From positions 1 through 64,000 of the forward strand of contig JBBSGP010000014.1 of NCBI GenBank assembly GCA_038253885.1: DNA of 64,000 nucleotides. The letters are read 5' to 3'. How positions within the stretch are numbered: position 1 is the first letter of the stretch; each line of letters starts with the position of its first letter. This document shows, piece by piece, positions 21,615 through 29,503 of this stretch. The notes under the pieces are model-generated. The model made no database searches, was not told where the DNA came from, and was given only the letters and a program-made list of their open reading frames with translations. The translations under genes and the position numbers were made by a program. This stretch comes from JALZAQ01 sp038253885 (GTDB lineage: Bacteria; Gemmatimonadota; Gemmatimonadetes; Gemmatimonadales; Gemmatimonadaceae).

Positions 21615-24107
21615 ATGCCCATCCTCGATCCCGACCGTCTCTCCGCGCTGCTGGCTCCGGCGAGCGTGCTGGCACTGAACGCCGCCATCAAAGGGAGCGC
21701 CATACTTCTCGCCGCCGCTCTCGTCGCCCGCGCACTCCGGAGCTCGTCAGCGGCAGCCCGGCATCTCGTCTGGACGCTGGCCGTCGCCGGAGTTCTCGTA
21801 CTTCCCATACTGACGGTGGCTCTCCCGGCGTGGCGGCTCCCGGTCCTTCCATCGCCGTCCGCGCAGCCAGCAACTCCGGCGGTCACCCCTGTCTTCGCGA
21901 CCACGGCTCTGTCCGAGCCCATGACGGCGGCGATTGCCCGGCCCAGGGCGATCGACGTTTCCGCCTCTCCGATCGCATACGCTCCGGCCGCGACGGCCAC
22001 CGCTTCGTCCCGGATGGCGGTGCCGGCGCCGGTAGCCAGCGTGGTCCCGTCGATCGCCGGGGAGCCTGGCCTCGCCGCCGCGCTCGGCGCCGAGGGCGTG
22101 GTCGACCCGCTGCGCCGTTGGCTGCCGCTCGTCTGGGCCGCCGGCGTACTGCTCGTTCTCTGTCGTCGAATCGCGGCGTCGATCGCGATCCTCGAGCTCC
22201 GCCGCGACGCGGTGCGCGTCGATGAACGGCAATGGATCTCTCTCGCCGAGCAGTCTGCCGGCGAGCTTCATCTGGCCCGTCCGATCACCATTCTGCAGAG
22301 CGAGCGCGCGACCATGCCGATGACGTGGGGGATCGTCTCACCGGTGATCCTGCTCCCCGCCGAGGCGGATGGCTGGACGCGAGCGCGACGGCGCTCGGTG
22401 CTTCTTCACGAGCTCGCGCACGTCAAGCGGCTCGACGCGCTGACGCAGCTCGTCGCTCAGGCCGCGGCCGCGCTGTTCTGGTTCAACCCTCTTGTCTGGC
22501 TGGCCGCTCGACGCATGCGTGCCGAGCGCGAACACGCCTGTGATGACCGCGTGCTGCTCGCCGGCACCCACGCGTCCACGTACGCGAACGACCTGCTTGA
22601 CATCGTCCGCCGTTTCGGATCACACGAGCGCCTGGCGTGGACGACGCTCGCGATGGCGCGCCGGTCGCAGCTCGAGGGGCGGTTGCTGGCGATTCTGGAT
22701 CCTCAGCCATCGCGCAGCTCGATGAGCGCGCTCGGCGGATTCCTGTCGGCGGTGGCGGCGCTCTTTCTGATTCTGCCGCTCGCCGCCATGCGCCCCGTTC
22801 AGGCGGGCGACTCCGAAATCTCACGAGCGACGCCGGCGGTAGTGTGGAGTGCTGGGGCTCCGCCCGGGGCCTCCACCGCGGCGACACCGGCGGCGGTGAT
22901 GTCTTCGCCGTTCCGCGCCGGACCGCATGTCTCACCGGCACCCGCACCGGTGACGTCCCCGCCGGCTGCCCTCGCGAGAATCGCGCGAGGCGCCGCGGAC
23001 GTCTGCACGTCGAGAAAGGGCTCGCACAACAGCAACTGGACCTCCTCACGCGACGGACATCTCAAGCAGTGGACCGTGCACTGGTCGGGTGACGGGTGCA
23101 GCTTCGACTTGCAGGCGGAAGGAGAGATCGGTTTCAACGATGACTTCAGCGACATCACGAGCGTGTCGAGCGGCGGCTACGTCGACATCTCGCTGCGCAA
23201 GGGAGGCGATCTGAGCCGCCTGGTCATCCGGCCGGGAGCCGATGGATCGCTCCAGCGGATCTACACTGTCAACGGCGCCAATCGCGAGTGGAATGCCGAG
23301 GGCCGCGCGTGGCTCGCGGAGCTGCTCATCGGACTGGACCGGGCGAGCGCGTTCGCGGTGGACAAGCGCTTTCCGAAGCTCATGCTCAGGGGCGGCCCGA
23401 ATGCCGTGCTCGCCGAAGTCGAGCTGATGCAATCCGACTACGCCCGCGCGATCTACCTCATGCGGCTTGTCGATTCGACGAAGCTGGACGCGGCGACCCT
23501 CCGTCGGGTGATCCAGCTCGATGGATCATCGGTCAGCTCGGACTACGAGAAAGCGCGCGTGCTCATGGCAATCGCGCATGTGTCGCCGCTCGACGATGAG
23601 GCGACGCGCGTCGCGTTCCTCGACGCCGCGAATGGGCTCAAGTCGGACTACGAGCACGCACGCGTGCTGATGGTTCTGGCGGGGAAGACCAATCTGTCGC
23701 GAGAGGTCGCCAAAGGATTGCTCGGTTCGGCGTCCACCATGAGCTCGGATTATGAGAAGTCGAGGGTCCTCATGGCAATGTCGGAAGCGCACCAGATCGA
23801 CCCGAGCGATGGCCCGGCCTATCTGCAGGCGGTCAACAGCCTCGAATCGGATTACGAGCGCTCACGATCGCTGCTCTCGCTTCTCTCGACCGCGAAGCCG
23901 GATCGCTCGACCCTCCCTCTGATGTTCTCGGCCGCGCGGAAGTTCCGGTCGGACTACGAGCTCGCTCGGGTCCTGATCGCGATCGCAAGCTCGTACTCCC
24001 TCAACGACGGCGAGCGTAACGAGCTGATCCGGGTTGCCGACGGCATGAAGTCGGACTACGAGAAGGGACGAGTGATGACGGCGCTGGTGAAATCGGGACG
24101 GAGCTAG
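21615..24107 (+). CDS. M56 (BlaR1-like) membrane metallopeptidase with SDYE-repeat sensor tail
   Basis: An 830-residue protein. N-terminal membrane segments (about residues 15-70 and 160-190) lead into the M56 peptidase: VLLHELAHVKRLDAL with zinc-binding His265-Glu266-x-x-His269, FWFNPLVWLAARRMRAEREH and ACDDRVLLAG. A further membrane segment is near residue 375-395. The extracytoplasmic part is not the penicillin-binding domain of BlaR1; it is a beta-rich segment (from about residue 455, including WTVHWSGDGCSFDLQ) followed by six 34-35-residue repeats beginning SDYE and a partial seventh. With the adjacent BlaI it should form a signal-cleaves-repressor circuit for an unknown signal. Confidence 0.9.
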   Translation: MPILDPDRLSALLAPASVLALNAAIKGSAILLAAALVARALRSSSAAARHLVWTLAVAGVLVLPILTVALPAWRLPVLPSPSAQPATPAVTPVFATTALSEPMTAAIARPRAIDVSASPIAYAPAATATASSRMAVPAPVASVVPSIAGEPGLAAALGAEGVVDPLRRWLPLVWAAGVLLVLCRRIAASIAILELRRDAVRVDERQWISLAEQSAGELHLARPITILQSERATMPMTWGIVSPVILLPAEADGWTRARRRSVLLHELAHVKRLDALTQLVAQAAAALFWFNPLVWLAARRMRAEREHACDDRVLLAGTHASTYANDLLDIVRRFGSHERLAWTTLAMARRSQLEGRLLAILDPQPSRSSMSALGGFLSAVAALFLILPLAAMRPVQAGDSEISRATPAVVWSAGAPPGASTAATPAAVMSSPFRAGPHVSPAPAPVTSPPAALARIARGAADVCTSRKGSHNSNWTSSRDGHLKQWTVHWSGDGCSFDLQAEGEIGFNDDFSDITSVSSGGYVDISLRKGGDLSRLVIRPGADGSLQRIYTVNGANREWNAEGRAWLAELLIGLDRASAFAVDKRFPKLMLRGGPNAVLAEVELMQSDYARAIYLMRLVDSTKLDAATLRRVIQLDGSSVSSDYEKARVLMAIAHVSPLDDEATRVAFLDAANGLKSDYEHARVLMVLAGKTNLSREVAKGLLGSASTMSSDYEKSRVLMAMSEAHQIDPSDGPAYLQAVNSLESDYERSRSLLSLLSTAKPDRSTLPLMFSAARKFRSDYELARVLIAIASSYSLNDGERNELIRVADGMKSDYEKGRVMTALVKSGRS
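23433..24107 (+). repeat. SDYE tandem protein repeats in the M56 protein
   Basis: Residues 607-830 hold six full units of 34-35 residues plus one partial unit, each starting SDYE/SDYA followed by a pattern like K-A-R-V-L-M-A-I, then a variable helix. The unit predicts two short helices, like TPR or HEAT repeats, and would form a solenoid at the C-terminus. Confidence 0.85.
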
Positions 24108-24143
24108 CAGGCGGTAGCGGCGCATACGCTCCACCAGGCGAGC

Positions 24144-26951
24144 TCATTTCTCGGGGAGCAGCGACCCCCGGACGTAACTCGTGTCATCGAGATATCTCCT
24201 GGCCGCGTCCCGGATGCGGTCGGAGGTGAGGAGCTTGAGCCGCTCGTCGAGGGCCAGGATGTCGGAGAGCTTCCAGCCGTAGCGGTCGTAGTTCTCGATG
24301 CTCGCGAGCCAGAAGCCGTTCTCCTTGAGCCCGGTCTCACGAGAACGGATCTGCTGCTCGCGTACCTTGGAGAGTTCGCGGGGCGTCGGGCCGGTGCGCT
24401 TGAGGCTGTCGATCTGCGCCATCACCGCTTTGACGAGCTCGTCGACCCGCGCGGGAGAGGACCCGAACTGGACCGAGATCTGGTACTCCGGTCGCGGGTC
24501 GCGCTCGCCGGAGCCGCCGACTTCCACATCGTACGTCCCGCCAAGCGATTCGCGCAGCGTCTCCTGCAGGCGAAGCTGGAGTACCTCCACCAACGAGGCC
24601 AGGAGGTAGCGGTTCGGCGCGGAGAATTCGAACGGACCGTGAAAGATGAGAACGCTCTGGCTCTTCTGCTCCACGCCCCGCTTCACGACAGTGGTCACGA
24701 CGCCAGGTGGCGGCTTGACCCCGACGTCGCGCCAACTCTCCCGGCGATGCGTCGACGGCAGTGACGCAACCCATCGCTCCACCAGCGGACGGAGGGTGTC
24801 CGGCTGGACGCTGCCGACGATGACGAAGGTGAACCCGCTCGCATCGCTGAAGCGATCGCGATAGAACGCCAGCGACTTGCCCAGATCCACCTCTTCGAAG
24901 ACCGCCGGGGTGATCGGCCGCGCGCGCCAGCTGTGCTGCGTGAGAGTGACGGCGAGCGAATCGGCGAACGCCGCCTCCGGGCTCGCACCGCGATTTGCCA
25001 GCTGGGCGCTCACTCGGCCGCGGTAGGCGGCGAACGCGGAGCTGTCGGTGCGCGGCGCCGTGAAGTCGAGGTACAGGAGCTCGAACAGCGACTCCAGATC
25101 GCGCGGGGAAGCGCTGCCGGAGATCCCCTGTTCGAGCGACGCGATGTAGGGAAGGATCGACACCGCCTGACCCGCCAGCGCCTTCTGCAGCTCGATGCGG
25201 CTGAAGCGCCCGATTCCGCTCTGCTGCACGATCACGGCACCGTTGCGCGCGGCCATGTATTCCCGGTCCGGCAGCAGCGACGTGCCGCCCGGGCTCCACC
25301 CCGCGAGCAGAACCTCGTCGGCCTTGAAGTCGGTGGGCTTCAGGAGAACGCGGGCGCCGTTGGAAAGAATCCAAGTTGTCACTCCGACCGCGGAATCGAC
25401 CCGCTCCGAGACGATCCGTCCCGGCGCCGGCGCGCGCTCGATCAGAGGGCCAGCGGTCACCTGGTCCTTGTAGGCGACCACCGGGCGGCGCTTCACCGAG
25501 TCGAATGCCGCCAGCAGAGTGCGCCGGCTCGGCAGACTGGCGCTATCCCGCGCTGGCGCCGACGCCAGGATCACGCGATTCCGCTCCGTCAACCAGCTCG
25601 TGGCCAGTCGATTCACCTCGTCGAGCTGGATGCCCGGGAGCAGCTTCCGGTAGAGCTCGAAGTCGGTCGAGATGCTGGTGACTGGCTCGGCGTACAGGTA
25701 CGCGTTGACGTACTGGCCGACGTACGCGCCCGACTCGGTCTTGTCCCGCTCGGCGTACGCCTGTTCCACCGACCGCAACAGATCGCGCTTCTGCCGCTCC
25801 AGCTCCGTTGCGGTGAAGCCATGGCGCGCCACCCGCTCGGCCTCGGTGAGGAGCGCATCCAGTCCGCGAACGATCCCGCCGCTCTTCACCGACGCGTCGA
25901 GGCTGTAGATCTCCTTGGACCGGATGAAGAGGCCCTGCGACGACGACGCCCCGAGGAAGGGAGCATCGGGCTTCTGCGCCAGCTCGTGAAAGCGCTGGTT
26001 GAGCATGCTGTTGTAGAGATGCTCCACCATCTCCTGGCGGAACGCTCCGATCGTGCGCTTGTCGCGGAGCGGCTGCTTCCAGGCGATCTCGACGCTCGAG
26101 CTGGTCGCCTCCTTGTCGGTGGTGACCGCGACCAGCGCCGTGTCGTTGTCGGGGATGGGGAAGACGGTGCGCGAGCGCTCCTGAGTCGGCCGCGCGATGG
26201 CGGAGAAGTGCGCGCGGATGAGCTTCTCCACGCTCCTCGGATCGAAGTCGCCGACCGCCACCACGGCCATCAGGTCCGGCCGGTACCAGTCCCGATAGAA
26301 GCGCCGCAGCGACGCGCTCGGAAAGCTCTCGAGCGTGCTCCGCTGGCCGATCGGCAGGCGATCGGCGTAGCGCGATCCGGCGAACAGCACCGGCAGCTGC
26401 TTGTCCAGAATCCGTGAGCCCGCGCCCTGGCGCAGGCGCCACTCCTCGATCACCACTCCGCGCTCGTTACGGATCGCCATGCTGTCGAGCACCACACCGT
26501 GGGCCCAGTCCTCGAGGATCTGGAACCCCTGCTCCAGGATCCGGGCGGTGTCCGTCGGCAGCTGGAGCTGATAGACGGTCTCGTCGAATCCCGTTTCGGC
26601 GTTGAGGTCGGCGCCGAATTGCATGCCCACGGACTCGATGTAGTTCTGAAGCTCCTTCTTGGGAAAGTGCTCCGTGCCGTCGAACGCCATGTGCTCGACG
26701 AAGTGCGCCAGCCCGCGCTGATCCTCATCCTCGAGAACGGAGCCGGCGTTCACCACCAAACGCAACTCGGCGCGATGCTCCGGCTTCCGGTTCGCGCGCA
26801 CATAATAGCGCAGCCCGTTTGCGAGAGTGTCCGTGATCACGGCGCTGTCTCGCGGCAGCGGTCGCGACAGCTCGGCGGGACTCTGGGAGAGTGCCGCAAG
26901 CGGAGCCATGAGAATGGAGACGCAGAACAGGGCAAACGAGCATTTCGACAT
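24144..26951 (-). CDS. M16 pitrilysin-family zinc peptidase, exported
   Basis: A 935-residue two-lobed M16 peptidase with a signal peptide (FALFCVSILMAPLAALSQS). The inverted zinc motif is intact: His83-Phe-Val-Glu86-His87 in LAHFVEHMAFDGTEHFPK, with the distal Glu in RGVVIEEWRLRQGAGS. The second, catalytically silent half starts near residue 480 and includes the R/Y pair region ESLGGTYDVEVGG. Members degrade small peptides or clip exported ones. It starts 9 bases after the LanC-like gene and is most likely in one mRNA with it, giving a lanthionine-cyclase-like protein and a peptidase in the same compartment. Confidence 0.92.
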   Translation of the reverse strand: MSKCSFALFCVSILMAPLAALSQSPAELSRPLPRDSAVITDTLANGLRYYVRANRKPEHRAELRLVVNAGSVLEDEDQRGLAHFVEHMAFDGTEHFPKKELQNYIESVGMQFGADLNAETGFDETVYQLQLPTDTARILEQGFQILEDWAHGVVLDSMAIRNERGVVIEEWRLRQGAGSRILDKQLPVLFAGSRYADRLPIGQRSTLESFPSASLRRFYRDWYRPDLMAVVAVGDFDPRSVEKLIRAHFSAIARPTQERSRTVFPIPDNDTALVAVTTDKEATSSSVEIAWKQPLRDKRTIGAFRQEMVEHLYNSMLNQRFHELAQKPDAPFLGASSSQGLFIRSKEIYSLDASVKSGGIVRGLDALLTEAERVARHGFTATELERQKRDLLRSVEQAYAERDKTESGAYVGQYVNAYLYAEPVTSISTDFELYRKLLPGIQLDEVNRLATSWLTERNRVILASAPARDSASLPSRRTLLAAFDSVKRRPVVAYKDQVTAGPLIERAPAPGRIVSERVDSAVGVTTWILSNGARVLLKPTDFKADEVLLAGWSPGGTSLLPDREYMAARNGAVIVQQSGIGRFSRIELQKALAGQAVSILPYIASLEQGISGSASPRDLESLFELLYLDFTAPRTDSSAFAAYRGRVSAQLANRGASPEAAFADSLAVTLTQHSWRARPITPAVFEEVDLGKSLAFYRDRFSDASGFTFVIVGSVQPDTLRPLVERWVASLPSTHRRESWRDVGVKPPPGVVTTVVKRGVEQKSQSVLIFHGPFEFSAPNRYLLASLVEVLQLRLQETLRESLGGTYDVEVGGSGERDPRPEYQISVQFGSSPARVDELVKAVMAQIDSLKRTGPTPRELSKVREQQIRSRETGLKENGFWLASIENYDRYGWKLSDILALDERLKLLTSDRIRDAARRYLDDTSYVRGSLLPEK

Positions 26952-26960
26952 GGCGAGCGA

Positions 26961-28358
26961 TCAGAAGGGAGAGTCCGGCAACGTGATCAGAGGACCGGTG
27001 CCGCGCTCGAACGCATCGAGTCGGAGCAGCCACGCGCCGATGCCGGCCGCGCCCTGCATCCATCCCGTCTGCGCGATCGTCCACTCCGGTCGCACTCGAT
27101 GCTCGGCCTGGACCCAGCGCAATCCGCTCGGATCCCGCGTGGCCCGCCGCATCAGATCCTCGGTCACCCGCCGCGAGAACGCGAGGTATGCCGTGTCGCC
27201 CTGCGTGCGATGCAGATCGAGGAAGAACTGTGCGACCCCCGCGTCGCCGCAGCATTGGCTGACGTTGTTCCAGAATCCCGGCGTGCGTCGCTCCGGGATG
27301 CCGCTCTCGGTGATACCGGCCGCGAACCGGCGGACCCAGCCGTCCCACTCCGGCTCGCCGCGGGCGCGACCGAGCTGGTGAAAGAGACGAGCGGTTCCGA
27401 CCGGACCATGACACCACCCCAGATAGAAGAGGTCGCTGCCGTCGCCGTCGTGATGCTCCACCACGCAGCCTTGACCTTCCCGATGGGCGATGGCCTGGAG
27501 GTAGCGGGCGCCAGCCGCGGCCGCATCCAGAAACTCCCGATGGCCGCTCTCACGACCGAGGGTCGCGAGAAAATACGCAACACCCGCGGTGCCGTGCGAG
27601 AAATTGGGCATCAGTCGCGGAAAAGTCGGGTCCATGCGCCAGGAGAGTCCGCCATGGTCGGGACGCGCCAGCTCGACCAACCGCCGGCCGGCACGAACGG
27701 CCAGCTCATGCGAGGCTTCGTCTTTCCAGCTCCGCGCCGCCCCGAGGAGAAAGAGACCGATGCCGGACGACCCACTGATGATATCGGTGCTGTCGCTCCA
27801 CTCGACGCCAGATCCGGCGGTGCGGGCCGCGCGATGCACACCTCCGAGCGATCGGAGCGCGGCCTCGCGGTACGGGCGCCGCCCGCTTGCGGCGTGGACG
27901 CGTTGGAGAACGAACGACGTGCCGGCCAGACCCTCGTACAGTCCGCAGGGCGTCGAGCCGGACGCGGGGAGGACAAGCTGCGCGATCAGCCAGTCGGCAC
28001 CGGCGCACGCTTCGTCGAGAAGCGCCGGGTCTCCCGTCGCGGCGTGCAGCTCGAGAAGGAAGAGCACGATACCGGGAGTCCCGCTGTACAGATCGGTGGA
28101 GATCGAAGACGGGGTCCGCGGATCGGCGGGCCACGCGATCCCGTGATCGGTAACGATGCGGCTCGAGCGGATCCACCGATCGACCTCGAGCGCGGCATCC
28201 AGCCAGGGGCGGGATGACCTTGCGGATGCTGGACGATCGCCCAGTGCCAGGAGCTCGCCCGGAACGCCCGCGAGCAGCGCGACTCCCAGTCCCGACTTGA
28301 GCAGGGCGCGTCGCGACTGCTGGACTCCATCGGGGGAGCTCTCTCCGCGGCGCATCAT
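26961..28358 (-). CDS. Tat-exported LanC-like protein with CCG zinc motif
   Basis: A 465-residue LanC-fold protein with all seven toroid repeats visible as G-x-x-G turns (SGTPG, EGLAG, SGSSG, HGTAG, CHGPVG, CCGDAG, QGAAG). His255 in NFSHGTAG matches the active-site His of NisC, Cys316 in GWCHGPVG the first zinc ligand, and Cys369-Cys370 in QCCGDAG replace the usual Cys-His pair, as in ProcM-type synthetases with three-cysteine zinc. The N-terminus carries a twin-arginine signal, SRRALLK (residues 15-21), so the protein should be exported, unlike known cyclases. ATG 28358 has a perfect AAGGAG seven bases upstream. No precursor peptide was found nearby. Confidence 0.88.
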   Translation of the reverse strand: MMRRGESSPDGVQQSRRALLKSGLGVALLAGVPGELLALGDRPASARSSRPWLDAALEVDRWIRSSRIVTDHGIAWPADPRTPSSISTDLYSGTPGIVLFLLELHAATGDPALLDEACAGADWLIAQLVLPASGSTPCGLYEGLAGTSFVLQRVHAASGRRPYREAALRSLGGVHRAARTAGSGVEWSDSTDIISGSSGIGLFLLGAARSWKDEASHELAVRAGRRLVELARPDHGGLSWRMDPTFPRLMPNFSHGTAGVAYFLATLGRESGHREFLDAAAAGARYLQAIAHREGQGCVVEHHDGDGSDLFYLGWCHGPVGTARLFHQLGRARGEPEWDGWVRRFAAGITESGIPERRTPGFWNNVSQCCGDAGVAQFFLDLHRTQGDTAYLAFSRRVTEDLMRRATRDPSGLRWVQAEHRVRPEWTIAQTGWMQGAAGIGAWLLRLDAFERGTGPLITLPDSPF

Positions 28359-28416
28359 GCGATATCTCCTTCCCCTTGGCGAGCTCACGATCGCGGACTC
28401 GATCCGGTAGCTCCGC

Positions 28417-28445
28417 ATAATAGAATCGTGCCGTTGCCGTCACAA
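28417..28445 (-). promoter_or_regulatory. Promoter of the LanC-like / M16 operon
   Basis: On the minus strand TTGTGA (28445-28440) and TATTAT (28422-28417) are 17 bases apart. Initiation near 28410 leaves a leader of about 52 bases that includes AAGGAG before the ATG at 28358. Confidence 0.6.
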
Positions 28446-28562
28446 TCGGAAGTCACAAGACCAGGCTGCCGGCGGGATGGCGCTCGCGTTGCCGCATTCG
28501 CGGTGAGGTCGTACGCTTGAAGCATGAGCCGGGAGCGCTGGTAGCGTGCGCGGAGCCTACCC

Positions 28563-29393
28563 GTGAGCCGGTCCGTGCATCTGCGGACCGTGACGCTCAA
28601 GTCCGCGCCGCCCGAGGGAGAGGCGGCATTTCCGTGGAGCGTGCCGGCGATCCGGGCGCTGCCGCGGATCGAGCTCACGGAGCCCGTGACCTTCTTCGTC
28701 GGCGAGAATGGCTCGGGCAAGTCCACGCTGCTCGAAGGGATCGCGGCAGCGGCCGGCCTGCCTGCCGTCGGCGCGGAGAACGTCGAGCACGATCCCTCGC
28801 TCTCGGCCCAGCGCGCCCTCTCTTCCCAGCTCACGCTCTCCTGGTCGCACCGCGTGCGCCGCGGATTCTTTCTCCGCGCCGAGGATTTTTTCGGCTTCAC
28901 CAAGAGACTCGCCCGTATGCGGAGCGAGATGCTGGAGCGCATCGCGGAGCTCGACGCCGAGTACAGCGACCGCTCCGCTTACGCGAAGGGATTGGCTCAG
29001 GGGCCATCGATGGCATCGCTGGCGGCGATGGAGCGCCGCTACGGCATCGACCTCGATGCCAACTCTCACGGGCAGAGCTTTCTCAAGCTGTTCCAGAGCC
29101 GCTTCGTGCCGCGCGGTCTGTATCTCCTCGATGAGCCGGAGGCGCCTCTCTCACCTCAGAGCCAGCTCGCGCTCATCGCGATGATCGGGGAGATGGTCGA
29201 GCAGGAAGCGCAGTTCATCATCTCGACCCATTCTCCCCTGCTGCTCGCGTATCCCGGCGCCGCGATCTGGAGCTTCGACCGACCGCCCATCGCGCTGGTG
29301 GGATACGGAGAGCTGGAGCACGTGAACCTCACGCGGGATTTTCTCAACGAGCCACAGAGATTCCTTCAGCATCTCGTCGGCCGACGCGACTGA
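28563..29393 (+). CDS. AAA/SMC-like ATPase, predicted single-protein ATPase
   Basis: A 276-residue P-loop ATPase of the ABC/RecF-like AAA class. Walker A is FFVGENGSGKSTLLEGIAAA (about residues 43-62), Walker B is GLYLLDEPEAPLS (about 183-195), followed by a switch-region His in FIISTHSPLLLAYP. There is no transmembrane or nuclease domain and no partner subunit beside it. Such stand-alone ATPases occur in DNA repair, phage defence and metabolism, so no specific role can be assigned. GTG start at 28563. It is divergent from the LanC-like gene. Confidence 0.85.
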   Translation: MSRSVHLRTVTLKSAPPEGEAAFPWSVPAIRALPRIELTEPVTFFVGENGSGKSTLLEGIAAAAGLPAVGAENVEHDPSLSAQRALSSQLTLSWSHRVRRGFFLRAEDFFGFTKRLARMRSEMLERIAELDAEYSDRSAYAKGLAQGPSMASLAAMERRYGIDLDANSHGQSFLKLFQSRFVPRGLYLLDEPEAPLSPQSQLALIAMIGEMVEQEAQFIISTHSPLLLAYPGAAIWSFDRPPIALVGYGELEHVNLTRDFLNEPQRFLQHLVGRRD

Positions 29394-29503
29394 GCCCGAA
29401 TCGCGAGCGCTCCGCTGGCGCCGCGCCGATCGTCGGCTCAATTTCCGCGTCGGTCAGCGATTGCCGCTCGACCACGCTCGTGGCCCCCAGAGGTGATTCC
29501 CGA

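Noticed and set aside
24144..28358. A complete lanthipeptide biosynthesis cluster
   Set aside because: Only a LanC-like protein and a peptidase are present; no dehydratase, precursor with Ser/Thr/Cys core, or dedicated exporter could be found in the surrounding 5 kb.
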